This document shows positions 51,977 through 61,051 of a stretch of DNA of 64,000 nucleotides, one piece after another. The notes beneath the pieces are model-generated. The model searched no databases. It was not told where the DNA came from and saw only the letters and a program-made list of their open reading frames with translations. The translations under genes and the position numbers were made by a program. Each line of letters starts with the position of its first letter. Position 1 is the first letter of the stretch. Source of the stretch: Candidatus Rokuibacteriota bacterium (lineage in GTDB: Bacteria; Methylomirabilota; Methylomirabilia; Rokubacteriales; CSP1-6); assembly GCA_003220435.1 (NCBI GenBank), contig QHSL01000071.1:28538-92537 (forward strand), given 5' to 3'.

Positions 51977-54748
51977 ATGACCGATCGCCCGATCGAGCCG
52001 CTTCACCCCGTCGCCCGCGAGCTCACCCCGCCGGCGGGTGGGCTGCGCGCGTACCCGCCCGTGGAGCGCTGGGAGGACTGGGAGGAGTTCGATCCGGTCG
52101 CGTGGCCGCAGCGGGTCAAGCGACAGTACTCGCTGATCCCGACGATCTGCTTCAACTGCGAGGCAGGCTGCGGCCTGCTGGCGTACGTCGACAAGCACAC
52201 GCTCAAGATCCAGAAATTCGAGGGCAACCCCACGCACCCCGGGAGCCGCGGCCGCAACTGCGCCAAGGGACCGGCGACGCTGAACCAGGTCAACGACACC
52301 GAGCGGATCCTCTATCCGCTGCGGCGCGTCGGTCCCCGCGGCGGGGGGAAGTGGGAGCGCGTCACCTGGGACGACGTGCTCGACGACATCGCCGCGAGGA
52401 TCCGCAAGGCGCTGGTCGAGGGACGGCCGAAGGAGGTCATGTACCACCTGGGCCGCCCCGGTCACGAGCTGGTCTACCTCCAGCGTGTCTTCCACGCCTG
52501 GGGGATCGACGGCCACAACAGCCACACCAACGTCTGCTCGGCGAGCGCTCGCGCCGGCTACGCGTTCTGGCACGGGATGGACCGGCCGTCGCCCGATCAC
52601 GCGAACGCGCGGTTCATCCTGCTGCTCTCCTCGCACCTCGAGACCGGCCACTACTTCAACCCGCACGCCCAGCGCATCATGGAAGCGAAGTCGCGCGGCG
52701 CCAAGGTGGCGGTGCTCGACTCGCGTCTCTCCAACACCGCGTCGATGGCCGACTGGTGGCTGGCGCCCTGGCCAGGCTCGGAATCCGCGGTGCTGCTGGC
52801 GATCGCCCGCATCCTCGTGGGCGAGAAGCTCTACGACCGCGACTTCGTCCGGCGGTGGGTCAACTGGGAGGAGTACCTGCGGGAGGAGCGCCCGGACTTG
52901 CCGGTGACGCTCGACGCGTTCGAGCGGGCGCTCGACGAGCTGTACGCGGGGTTCACGCCCGAGTTCGCCGAGGCCGAGAGCGGCGTGGCGGCCGCGACGA
53001 TCGTGGAGGTGGCGCGCGAGATCGGTCGCGCCGGCTCGGCGCTCGCGACCCACGTCTGGCGCAACACCGCCGCCGGCAACCTCGGCGGCTGGCAGGTGGC
53101 GCGCGCGCTCGAGCTGATCGTGGTGCTGATGGGCGCGGTCGGCACTCCGGGCGGGACGGCCCCCAGCGCCTGGAACAAGGCGATCCCGGAGCCGCCCATG
53201 ATGCCGCCGCCCGGCAAGGTGTGGAGCGAGCTCCTCATGCCGCCCGAGTATCCGCTGGCGTTCTTCGAGATGAGCTTCCTGTTGCCGCATTTCCTGAAGG
53301 AAGGCCGCGGCAAGCTCGCGATGTACTTCACGCGCGTCTACAACCCGGTCTGGACCAATCCCGATGGGATGTCATGGGTCGAGATGCTGACCGACGAGGC
53401 CAAGGTCGAGCGGCACGCGTGCCTGACGCCGATCTGGAGCGAGACGGCGTGGTTCGCCGACTTCGTGCTGCCGATGGGGCACGCCTCCGAGCGCCACGAC
53501 CTCATGTCGCAAGAGACCCACGCGGCGCGCTGGATCGGCTTTCGCCAGCCCGTGCTCCGCGTCGCTCTCGAGAAGCAGGGCAAGACGTTCGATCTCACCT
53601 GGCAGGCGCACGAGGCCGCGGGGCTCGGCCAGGTCTGGGAAGAAGATGAGTTCTGGATCGAGCTCTCCTGGCGGATCGACCCCGACGGGGCGCTCGGGAT
53701 CCGGAAGTATTTCGAGTCGCCGTACCGCCAGGGCCAGAAGCTCCGTACCGAGGAGCTCTATCGGTGGATCTTCGAGAACAGCGTGCCCGGGTTGCCGGCG
53801 GCGGCGGCCAAGGAGAAGCTGACCCCGCTCCAGTACATGCGGAAGTACGGTGCCTTCCTGATCGAGGATCAGGTGTACCGCACCCACGAGCAGCCGCCGC
53901 CCGCCGGCGATCCGGGCGTCGAGATCGACGGCAAGCGCCACCTCGGGTTTCCGACGCCGTCGCGCAAGCTCGAGTTCTTCTCGAAGACGCTCAAGGCGTG
54001 GAAGTGGCCGGAGCAGGCGGTGCCCAACTACATCCGGAGCCACGTCCACTGGTCGCAGCTCGACCGCGCCCGGGGCGAGATGGTCCTGCTGCCGACCTTC
54101 AGGCTGCCGACGCTCATCCACACGCGCTCGGGCAACGCCAAGTGGCTCTACGAGATCTCGCACACCAATCCCCTCTGGCTGCACCCGGAGGACGCCGCGC
54201 GCGTGTCGGTCGTCACCGGAGATCTATTAAAGGTCTCGACCCGGATCGGCCACTTCGTCGACAAGGTGTGGGTCACCGAGTCGGTGCGCCCCGGGGTGGT
54301 GGCCTGCTCGCATCACCTCGGGCGCTGGCGGCTCCAGGAGAACGCGGGCGGTGAGCGCTGGTCCACCGCGCTGGTCGATCTCGCGCGGCTCGAGCCCGGA
54401 AAGTGGCGGATGCGCCAGGTTCACGGCCCGCGCCCGTTCGCGAGCGACGATCCCGACTCCTCCCGCATCTGGTGGGAGGAGGCCGGTGTCCACCAGAACC
54501 TCACGTTCCCGGTTCAGCCCGACCCGGTGAGCGGCCAGCACTGCTGGCACCAGAAAGTCACCGTGTCGCGGCCCGGGCCCGACGATCGGTACGGGGACGT
54601 GGTCGTGGATACCAACCGGTCGTTCGAGGTCTACCGCGAGTGGCTGGCGCTGGCGCGCCCGGCCCCGGGGCCGGACAACCTGCGCCGGCCGCTCTGGCTG
54701 CCGCGCGCGTTCAAGCCCGATGCGTCAGCGTATCGCCTGGACGGGTGA
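51977..54748 (+). CDS. SoeA-like molybdopterin oxidoreductase, catalytic subunit
   Basis: A 923-residue DMSO-reductase-family enzyme. The N-terminal [4Fe-4S] cluster ligands are C58, C61, C65 and C95. The molybdenum ligand is probably C187 in HTNVCSASARAG, a cysteine as in SoeA/PsrA/PhsA. No signal peptide or Tat motif is present, so it should act in the cytoplasm, as SoeA does when it oxidises sulfite to sulfate. A GAGGGAACGC ribosome site precedes the ATG, and the frame upstream lies in the fused subunit gene. Sulfite is the best guess from the surrounding sulfide, persulfide and TSUP genes. Polysulfide or tetrathionate chemistry is an alternative. Confidence 0.87.
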   Translation: MTDRPIEPLHPVARELTPPAGGLRAYPPVERWEDWEEFDPVAWPQRVKRQYSLIPTICFNCEAGCGLLAYVDKHTLKIQKFEGNPTHPGSRGRNCAKGPATLNQVNDTERILYPLRRVGPRGGGKWERVTWDDVLDDIAARIRKALVEGRPKEVMYHLGRPGHELVYLQRVFHAWGIDGHNSHTNVCSASARAGYAFWHGMDRPSPDHANARFILLLSSHLETGHYFNPHAQRIMEAKSRGAKVAVLDSRLSNTASMADWWLAPWPGSESAVLLAIARILVGEKLYDRDFVRRWVNWEEYLREERPDLPVTLDAFERALDELYAGFTPEFAEAESGVAAATIVEVAREIGRAGSALATHVWRNTAAGNLGGWQVARALELIVVLMGAVGTPGGTAPSAWNKAIPEPPMMPPPGKVWSELLMPPEYPLAFFEMSFLLPHFLKEGRGKLAMYFTRVYNPVWTNPDGMSWVEMLTDEAKVERHACLTPIWSETAWFADFVLPMGHASERHDLMSQETHAARWIGFRQPVLRVALEKQGKTFDLTWQAHEAAGLGQVWEEDEFWIELSWRIDPDGALGIRKYFESPYRQGQKLRTEELYRWIFENSVPGLPAAAAKEKLTPLQYMRKYGAFLIEDQVYRTHEQPPPAGDPGVEIDGKRHLGFPTPSRKLEFFSKTLKAWKWPEQAVPNYIRSHVHWSQLDRARGEMVLLPTFRLPTLIHTRSGNAKWLYEISHTNPLWLHPEDAARVSVVTGDLLKVSTRIGHFVDKVWVTESVRPGVVACSHHLGRWRLQENAGGERWSTALVDLARLEPGKWRMRQVHGPRPFASDDPDSSRIWWEEAGVHQNLTFPVQPDPVSGQHCWHQKVTVSRPGPDDRYGDVVVDTNRSFEVYREWLALARPAPGPDNLRRPLWLPRAFKPDASAYRLDG

Positions 54749-54769
54749 GGATAAGCCGCGCGCGATGCG

Positions 54770-55759
54770 TTACTCGATCACCTGATCGGCCTGCAGCAGG
54801 AGCGTTTTGGGAATCGTCAACCCCACAGCCTTCGCCGTCTTGAGGTTGATGACGAGCTCGAACGTCGTGGGGCCTTCGATCGGCAGGTCGCCGGGATTGG
54901 CGCCCTTCAAGACCTTGTCGACGTATCTCGCCGCTCGCCGGAACGTGTCGGTGATGCTCGGCGCATAGGAGATCAGACCTCCGGCCTCGACGTCGGCCTT
55001 CAGCCCGAAGATGGTCGGGATCCGCTGCTTGATCGCGAACTCGATGATGATCGGCCGGTAGGCCGACGTGAGAGGACTGGGGAAGATCATCAAGGCGTCG
55101 GGGCGCTTTTGCGCCATCGCCGAGAAGGCCTTGGGGACATCGTTCGGGTCTCTCACTTCCAGAGATTGCAGCGTGATTCGCAGTTTGCGGGCCGCGGACT
55201 GTGCTTGTTGCAACTGCAGGTGTGCGCCTTCGTTCGTCGGATTCCACAGAAGAACAACGCGGGAGAGTCTGGGAATGGCTTCCTTGAGTAGCTCCAGCCG
55301 TTTTCCGCTGAGTTCGGCCGTCGACCAGCCGGGCCCCGTGATGTTTCCGCCTGGACGCGCGAGGCTCGCGATGAGCCCTCCCTCGACCGGGTCGGTCAGC
55401 AACGCCGCCACGATGGGGATGGTCTTCGTCGCCTCTCTCGCGGCGTCGAGAACTCCGGGAGCGGCGACGATGACGTCGACCTTGCGGCCGACCAGCTCGG
55501 CAGCCAGATCGGACAATAGTTCGCGATTCCACGCCGCTGACCGGTACTCGATGACGATGTTCTGTCCGACAACGTAGCCGAGCTCTCGGAGGCCGTCCAG
55601 GAACGCGGCGCGCTCCGTGGAGGGCGGGTCGGCGAGGGGAGAAAGGACCAGATAACCGATCCGCGGAACCTTGTCCGGCCGCTGCGCCACGGCGCCGGAC
55701 GGCGCGACGACGATCACGAGGACGACGGCGGCCAAGAGCGTCAATGCGCGGCGAATCAT
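54770..55759 (-). CDS. ABC transporter substrate-binding protein (TrpX/DUF534 type), orphan
   Basis: A 329-residue periplasmic binding protein with a signal peptide (about 1-25). It has RIGYLVLSPLAD, FLDGLRELGYVVGQNIVIEYR and GGNITG typical of the ABC_sub_bind (TrpX-like) family, which binds amino acids or other small ligands. No permease or ATPase gene is adjacent, so its transporter is elsewhere. It converges with the soeA-like gene and diverges from the DUF255 gene, separating the two sulfur blocks. Confidence 0.88.
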   Translation of the reverse strand: MIRRALTLLAAVVLVIVVAPSGAVAQRPDKVPRIGYLVLSPLADPPSTERAAFLDGLRELGYVVGQNIVIEYRSAAWNRELLSDLAAELVGRKVDVIVAAPGVLDAAREATKTIPIVAALLTDPVEGGLIASLARPGGNITGPGWSTAELSGKRLELLKEAIPRLSRVVLLWNPTNEGAHLQLQQAQSAARKLRITLQSLEVRDPNDVPKAFSAMAQKRPDALMIFPSPLTSAYRPIIIEFAIKQRIPTIFGLKADVEAGGLISYAPSITDTFRRAARYVDKVLKGANPGDLPIEGPTTFELVINLKTAKAVGLTIPKTLLLQADQVIE

Positions 55760-55860
55760 TCGACGACCCGTTTCAGGATCGAGTCCGCGTGGGTTGGCGT
55801 GGGGATACCGGTTGTCCCGGCTTCTGGTCCGAGCGCATACTTCCTCCCCGAGGGATCGAC

Positions 55861-57456
55861 GTGCGGAGACTCTGGGTCGACATCAGCAGCTTGTCAAGGC
55901 GCTTCCTGCCTGTCTTCGGGCTCGGTATGACCGTAGTCTTTCCCGCGGCAAATGCGCGGGGCCAGGACCATGACGCCTCGAAGGTGCAGTTCGTGGAGCA
56001 TTCCCCGGCGGTATTCGACGCCGCGCAACGGGACGGCAAACCGGTCTTCCTCTTTATCAGTGCCGTCTGGTGTTACTGGTGCAAGTACTTCGAGCAACAA
56101 GTGCTTGCGGACGCCGAGGTGGCGAAGTATCTGAATCGGCACTACCTCAACGTCTTCGCCGACCATGACCGACGCCCGGACCTCGTGCGGAAGTATGCTC
56201 GAGGGCTGCCGATGATCGTGCTCTTCGGTCCTGAGGGCCGGGTGCGGCAATCGTTTGCCGGCGTGCTGAAGAAGGAAGACTTCCTTGCAATCGTGAAGCA
56301 TGCCGCCACCTTACCGCCACCGACGACCGACGCCCGGCCGGGCACCGTCCTGGCCCCGGCTCCGGTGACGTGGGAGACGTATCAGCGGCTCCGCGACGAG
56401 CTACTGCGCTTCATCGCCGAGCACCTGGACACGGTCTACGGCGGGTTCGGAGCCGGGGACAAATACCCGCAGCCGCGTCTGCTCGCGTATTTGCTCGAGC
56501 TGCATCAAGCCACGGGGGACCGTCGCTATCTGGTGGCGGTCGAGAAGAGCCTCGATGGAATCCTCGGAGCCCTCTACGATCGCGTTGACGGCGGGTTCTT
56601 CCGCTTCGCCGAAGGACGCGAGTGGCGGCAGCCACACTACGAGAAGCTCCTGCATCTCAACGCGGCCCTGGCGGCGCTGCTCGGCGAGGCTCACCGGGTG
56701 ACCGGGAACACGCGCTACCGGGAAGCCGCAGATCGTACGACGGCTTATCTGCTCCGGAATCTCTACGACGCGACCGCGGGCGGCTTCTTCAGCAGCCAAA
56801 GCGCCGACCCTGCGTATTACCGGCTGTCGGTCGCCGACCGACGGGCTGCGCGCCAGCCGCCGGTGAACCGCGACAAGGTGACCGCGTGGAACGCGGAGGC
56901 GGCGGTCGCCATGCTGGCTCTGAGCCAGTCCTCCGGGAGAAAGGATCTACGTGAGGTCGCCCTTCGCACGCTCGAGTTCATACGCGCGAATATGATCGGC
57001 AACAAGGGGGCCTTCCACCTCTACGAGTATCGAACCGGTCGACGGTATGGCGAGGGGCAGGTCGATGCCAACGCATGGACCGCTCTCGGGCTCCTCGAGG
57101 GTTATCGCGTCGCGCCGACGAAGGGCCACCTCGAGGCCGCCGAGCAAGTGCTCCGCTTTGCCGTCAACGAGCTCTTCGACGCCAGCCGTGGCGCCTTCAC
57201 CGAAGACAAGAGCTCTCCGCCGCTGCTCGACGCCAACGGCGTCATGGCCCAGGCCCTGTTCCGGGCGCAACAGGTCGGGGGTCGCGGCGAGCATCCGGAC
57301 GTCGCCCGACGTGTCCTCGGCACATTTGGAGGGGTGACGCGCGTCTTGTTGAGCGAGAGCGAGGACGCCGTGGCCCGCGCGCCCGAGGCCGTCTACTATC
57401 TGCGGGCCTATGCCCAGATGTTCCCGAAAATGCCGGGGGACGAGCCGCGGCGGTGA
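55861..57456 (+). CDS. Exported DUF255 thioredoxin-fold plus six-hairpin protein
   Basis: A 531-residue protein. The chosen GTG has GAGGGA upstream and gives a signal peptide (about 1-34). A longer ATG start at 55744 would overlap the divergent gene. The thioredoxin part has FISAVWCYWCKYFE, a CxxC redox centre at about residue 70, as in DUF255 proteins. Residues about 175-525 form the (alpha/alpha)6 barrel typical of the YyaL/spermatogenesis-associated-20 family. Cytosolic relatives are common; an exported form near Sox genes may deal with periplasmic thiols or glycans. Substrate unknown. Confidence 0.82.
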   Translation: MRRLWVDISSLSRRFLPVFGLGMTVVFPAANARGQDHDASKVQFVEHSPAVFDAAQRDGKPVFLFISAVWCYWCKYFEQQVLADAEVAKYLNRHYLNVFADHDRRPDLVRKYARGLPMIVLFGPEGRVRQSFAGVLKKEDFLAIVKHAATLPPPTTDARPGTVLAPAPVTWETYQRLRDELLRFIAEHLDTVYGGFGAGDKYPQPRLLAYLLELHQATGDRRYLVAVEKSLDGILGALYDRVDGGFFRFAEGREWRQPHYEKLLHLNAALAALLGEAHRVTGNTRYREAADRTTAYLLRNLYDATAGGFFSSQSADPAYYRLSVADRRAARQPPVNRDKVTAWNAEAAVAMLALSQSSGRKDLREVALRTLEFIRANMIGNKGAFHLYEYRTGRRYGEGQVDANAWTALGLLEGYRVAPTKGHLEAAEQVLRFAVNELFDASRGAFTEDKSSPPLLDANGVMAQALFRAQQVGGRGEHPDVARRVLGTFGGVTRVLLSESEDAVARAPEAVYYLRAYAQMFPKMPGDEPRR

Positions 57457-57475
57457 GGGTGACGTCGGATCCGCG

Positions 57476-58798
57476 TCACCGGATTCCGGGCACGCTCATC
57501 GGTTTGCCGTTGTCGAATGCGGTGAGGTAGAGCTCGAGGTCGGCGTACTCTGGCGCGTCGGCCGGGAGGTAGTTCATGCCGAGCGGCAGCATGCATACCT
57601 GGAAGCGCTTCCGGATGTCCCAGACCCCGCGATAGGCCATGAACCAGAGTGGGAAGTGCTTGGTCAGCCCTTCGCGCGCCACGCTCAAGAAGCGCGCGCC
57701 GGCAAACCGGCCCGCGCCACGATCCGTTTCGTGGCAATCGGCACACGCATGGTTTCTCTGTCCCACCCGCTTGAAGTACACGGCCCGCCCACGCTCGTAA
57801 GCCGCGGCTGCCTCGGGGCTCGTGATGTCGACGTCCACGGGCATCCCGTTCGACTGCATTCGGATGAGCATCGTCATGTTGAGGTTGTCCGCGCTCTCGG
57901 CCGGCATCTCTCTGCCGGTCGTCCCCGGGGCGTGGACGGTGAGGAAGTCCCCAATCGACATGACGCGCCCGTACGCGGAGAGATACTTCGGATACTTCGT
58001 CGCCACGCCTTTCATGGCCCGTTCCGGACCGCCCGCGTGGCAATCCGCGCAGGCCTTCCCCGCCGGTCCCTTCGTGGACCACGTGGCCAGGGCATTTTCA
58101 GCGAAGAGGACCGCTGGATTCGTGGCTGGATCCAAGTTGTCCCCGTAGTAGGGCGGTATCGCCTGACGCGTATGCGGGTTCCGCGTAGCGTCTCTCTCTG
58201 GTGGCGGCACAAACGGCGGGTTCCCTTTGAGCGTCTGGAGGAAGGCGACGATGTGGACGATCTCCTCGGCCGACACGATTCCGGCCGGTCCCCACGGGGG
58301 CATGGCCGTATTGGGAAAGAACAGGCGGGCATCCCAGATCAGCTCGAAGAGATATCGATCCGGCAGACGCCGGTCGCCGATGACCGACAGATCCGGCCCG
58401 ACACTTCCGGCCGGCCAGACGTCGTCCCCCGGAATCAGGTGGCAGCCAGTGCAGGGCGCCTTGTTCCGCGCCATGAACAGCTGCCGGCCCCGCGCCGGGT
58501 CGCCCTTGAGGCTGGGCATGGACACTCGAGTCGGCTGGGGAAAGGTTCTCGCGTCGCTGTAGGCATAGGTGGGCCACTGCTCGTAGTTGGTGGTGAAGGT
58601 CGAGAAGGGCTCCTCGTTGTAACGGACCTGCACTCTTTTGCCGTCGATCTCCTTGACCTCGCCCCGGGCCTCGGGGATCGCCCGAGACGTCCACCGCTGC
58701 GGGGTCGACGCCTCGTGTTTTTCCGTTCCCGCGACACAACCGAACACGACGAGGGCGGCTAGAGGCAAGAGTTGTCCGAGGGCCTGCTTCTGGCGCAT
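57476..58798 (-). CDS. soxXA: SoxX-SoxA fusion cytochrome, copy 1
   Basis: A 440-residue exported protein, probably a lipoprotein (C21). Residues about 90-195 are SoxX-like: CTGCH (116-120), then GPDLSVIGDRR and the distal methionine in NTAMPPWG (about 166). Residues about 225-440 are SoxA-like with two CxxCH motifs (CADCH at 250-254 and 352-356) and the active cysteine C402 in RKRFQVCMLP. SoxXA joins thiosulfate to the SoxY cysteine. SoxX and SoxA are usually separate proteins. It diverges from soxYZ; a second copy of the fusion lies at 59744. Confidence 0.9.
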   Translation of the reverse strand: MRQKQALGQLLPLAALVVFGCVAGTEKHEASTPQRWTSRAIPEARGEVKEIDGKRVQVRYNEEPFSTFTTNYEQWPTYAYSDARTFPQPTRVSMPSLKGDPARGRQLFMARNKAPCTGCHLIPGDDVWPAGSVGPDLSVIGDRRLPDRYLFELIWDARLFFPNTAMPPWGPAGIVSAEEIVHIVAFLQTLKGNPPFVPPPERDATRNPHTRQAIPPYYGDNLDPATNPAVLFAENALATWSTKGPAGKACADCHAGGPERAMKGVATKYPKYLSAYGRVMSIGDFLTVHAPGTTGREMPAESADNLNMTMLIRMQSNGMPVDVDITSPEAAAAYERGRAVYFKRVGQRNHACADCHETDRGAGRFAGARFLSVAREGLTKHFPLWFMAYRGVWDIRKRFQVCMLPLGMNYLPADAPEYADLELYLTAFDNGKPMSVPGIR

Positions 58799-58903
58799 AG
58801 TGTCTCTCCGGGTGTAGACGCACTCTGGGTCTGCGTCCCCGGGGTTGTCAAGTGATCAATCAACGGGGCCGCGAAACGCCGGTAAGGTGAAGAGGAGAGG
58901 GGC
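58799..58903. promoter_or_regulatory. Divergent promoter region of the Sox genes
   Basis: The 105-base gap separates the starts of soxXA copy 1 (minus) and soxY (plus). It has an AT-richer stretch TTGTCAAGTGATCAATCAA, in which TTGTCA could be a -35 and TGATCAATCA is partly palindromic. Promoters for both directions must lie here, but I cannot fix them. An AGGAGAGG ribosome site precedes soxY. Confidence 0.4.
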
Positions 58904-59398
58904 ATGACGGGCGATCATCGTGTGAGCCGGCGGACGATGCTGAGGACGCTGAGCGCGCTCGGCGTCGCCGTGGCGGGCGGATTCGACCCCGTGACCCCAG
59001 GGACGGCGCACGCCCAGGCGCTTGGCCAGAACGAGACCGTCGAAGCGGCGATAAAGCGTCTCTTCGGTGGCAAGACCATCAAGGACGGCTCCCCTGCGAT
59101 CAAGCTCGACGTGCCGATCATTGCCGAGAACGGTGCCGTGGTTCCCGTCTCCGTCAGCGTCGACTCGCCGATGACGCCGACGAGCTATGTGAGGCACATC
59201 TACGTCCTGGCCGACAAGAACCGGATCCCCATCGTCACGCGCGTGACGCTCGCGCCCGAGGCCGGCCGCGCGTTCATGGGGGCGAACATCAGACTCGGCG
59301 AGACCGGCGACGTGCGTGCCATCGTCGAGCAGAGCGACGGCACCCTGCTCCAGGTCAAGCGCGAGGTCAAGGTCACGGTCGGCGGCTGCGGAGGCTAG
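58904..59398 (+). CDS. soxY: SoxY, sulfur carrier subunit
   Basis: A 164-residue exported protein with a Tat-type signal (SRRTMLRTL). It ends in GGCGG, the swinging arm whose cysteine carries the sulfur intermediates of the Sox cycle. The body is an immunoglobulin-like fold (IKLDVPIIAENGAVVPVSV). It is followed 2 bases later by soxZ, its binding partner, and both lie next to the SoxXA fusion and SoxB, which load and release sulfur on this arm. Confidence 0.96.
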   Translation: MTGDHRVSRRTMLRTLSALGVAVAGGFDPVTPGTAHAQALGQNETVEAAIKRLFGGKTIKDGSPAIKLDVPIIAENGAVVPVSVSVDSPMTPTSYVRHIYVLADKNRIPIVTRVTLAPEAGRAFMGANIRLGETGDVRAIVEQSDGTLLQVKREVKVTVGGCGG

Positions 59399-59400
59399 CC

Positions 59401-59733
59401 ATGACAGACATCGGGAAGGTCCGGCTCCGCGTTCCAGCGATCATCAAGGCCGGGGATGTCGTCCAGGTGCGGGCGCTGGTGATCCATCCCATGGAGCGGA
59501 TCGAGCGCGATGCCCAGGGCAAGATCATTCAGAAGAACTACAACTACATCGACAAGGTGATCGTGACCTACCTGGGCAAGACCGTCGCCACGTTCGACAC
59601 GACCCAGAACGTGGCCGAGAACCCCTTCTTCTCCTTCACCTTCAAGGCGACCGACCCGGGCCTGCTCAAGGTCCAGTTTCTCGACACCACGGGCGGACGC
59701 TACGAGGGGACGGCCGAGATCAAATTCTCGTGA
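59401..59733 (+). CDS. soxZ: SoxZ, partner of SoxY
   Basis: A 110-residue protein with no signal peptide; SoxZ is exported with SoxY. It has the family pattern KVRLRVPAIIKAGDVVQVRALVIHPME (split around residues 5-31) and the C-terminal GRYEGTAEIKFS. Length is typical. It forms the heterodimer that presents the SoxY arm to SoxXA and SoxB. Confidence 0.96.
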   Translation: MTDIGKVRLRVPAIIKAGDVVQVRALVIHPMERIERDAQGKIIQKNYNYIDKVIVTYLGKTVATFDTTQNVAENPFFSFTFKATDPGLLKVQFLDTTGGRYEGTAEIKFS

Positions 59734-59743
59734 GCGTCTCGCG

Positions 59744-61051
59744 ATGAGGCGCGCCGGAGCGCGACCGCTCCGCTTGGTCGCGCTCATGGCCCTCGGCGCC
59801 GGATGCGCGGCGACGGCCGCCGAGACGCCCGACTACTCCAACCTCCCGAAGTGGACGTCGCGCGCCGTCCCCGAGGCTCGCGGCGACTACCGCACGCTGC
59901 CCGACGGCAAGCGGGCCGCCGTGCGCTACGCGGGCTGGACGACTCGTGATTTCGGCACGTTCCGTACCTATGCCTACGACGACACGCGAGCCGAGCCGCC
60001 CGTGCAGCGCGCGACGATGCCGGCGGGAGCCGTGGGCGACCCGCCGAAAGGCCGCGCGCTGTTCTTGAGCCGGTCGAAGGGGCCGTGCGTCGGCTGCCAC
60101 CTGATCCCCGGCGCCGACGTTTGGCCGGCCGGGAGCGTGGGGCCGGACCAGTCGACGATCGCAGATCGAAGGCTGCCGGACCAGTACCTCTACCAGGTCA
60201 TCTGGGATCCGCGCGTGTTCTTCCCGAACACCACCATGCCGCCATGGGGAACAGCCGGCGTCTTCAGCACCGAGGAGATCGTCGATCTGGTCGCCTATCT
60301 GCAAACGCTGAAGGCCCCGCTGGCCCCCGAGACCGACGCCGACCGAAGCCCGTTCACGCGCCGGCGGCCGGTTGGATTCGGCGACGGCCTCGACGCGACT
60401 AACAACCCGGCGGTGCTCCTCGCCGAGGACGCCGAGAGCCTCTGGACGGCAAGGGGCTCCGGCGGCAAGGCGTGCGCCGACTGTCACGAGGGCGGCGTTC
60501 GCCGCGCGATGCGCGGCGTCGCGGTCCGGTATCCGAAGCTCGTCAAGGCGCACGGGCGGGTGATGAGCGTCGAGGACTTTCTCGCCGTCCACGCGCCCGA
60601 GACGACCGGCCGCGAGCTCCCGGAGGAATCGCCTGAGAACCTGCACCTCACCGTCCTCGTCAAGATGGTGTCGAACGGGCTCGCGGTGAGCGTCGACACG
60701 ACCAGCGCCGAGGCGCGCGCCGCCCTCGCGCGGGGCAAGGCGACCTTCGAGCGGCGTGTCGGCGAACGCAATCACGCGTGCGCCGACTGCCACACGCCCG
60801 AGCGCGGCGCCAACAAGTTCCTGGGCGGTCGGCTGCTGGCCGACGTCACCAGCGGTATGACGCGCCACTTCCCGGTCTGGCGCACGAGCCTGGGCGAGGT
60901 GTGGGACGTGCGCAAGCGGTTGCAGTGGTGCATGACGCCGCTCGGGGCGAACATGCTCGCCGCCGACTCCGTCGAGTACGCGGAGCTGGAGCTCTACCTC
61001 ACCACCTTCGACAACGGCCGCCCCCTGAGCGTCCCCGGGATCCGCCATTGA
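59744..61051 (+). CDS. soxXA: SoxX-SoxA fusion cytochrome, copy 2
   Basis: A 435-residue relative of copy 1 in the same order: signal with possible lipobox (LGAGC), SoxX haem CVGCH (115-119) with methionine in NTTMPPWG, then SoxA with two CADCH haems and the active cysteine in RKRLQWCMTPLG. It is cotranscribed with soxYZ and soxB (TTGA overlap). Both copies keep all haem and active-site residues, so both look functional; they may differ in substrate, expression or partner. Confidence 0.92.
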   Translation: MRRAGARPLRLVALMALGAGCAATAAETPDYSNLPKWTSRAVPEARGDYRTLPDGKRAAVRYAGWTTRDFGTFRTYAYDDTRAEPPVQRATMPAGAVGDPPKGRALFLSRSKGPCVGCHLIPGADVWPAGSVGPDQSTIADRRLPDQYLYQVIWDPRVFFPNTTMPPWGTAGVFSTEEIVDLVAYLQTLKAPLAPETDADRSPFTRRRPVGFGDGLDATNNPAVLLAEDAESLWTARGSGGKACADCHEGGVRRAMRGVAVRYPKLVKAHGRVMSVEDFLAVHAPETTGRELPEESPENLHLTVLVKMVSNGLAVSVDTTSAEARAALARGKATFERRVGERNHACADCHTPERGANKFLGGRLLADVTSGMTRHFPVWRTSLGEVWDVRKRLQWCMTPLGANMLAADSVEYAELELYLTTFDNGRPLSVPGIRH

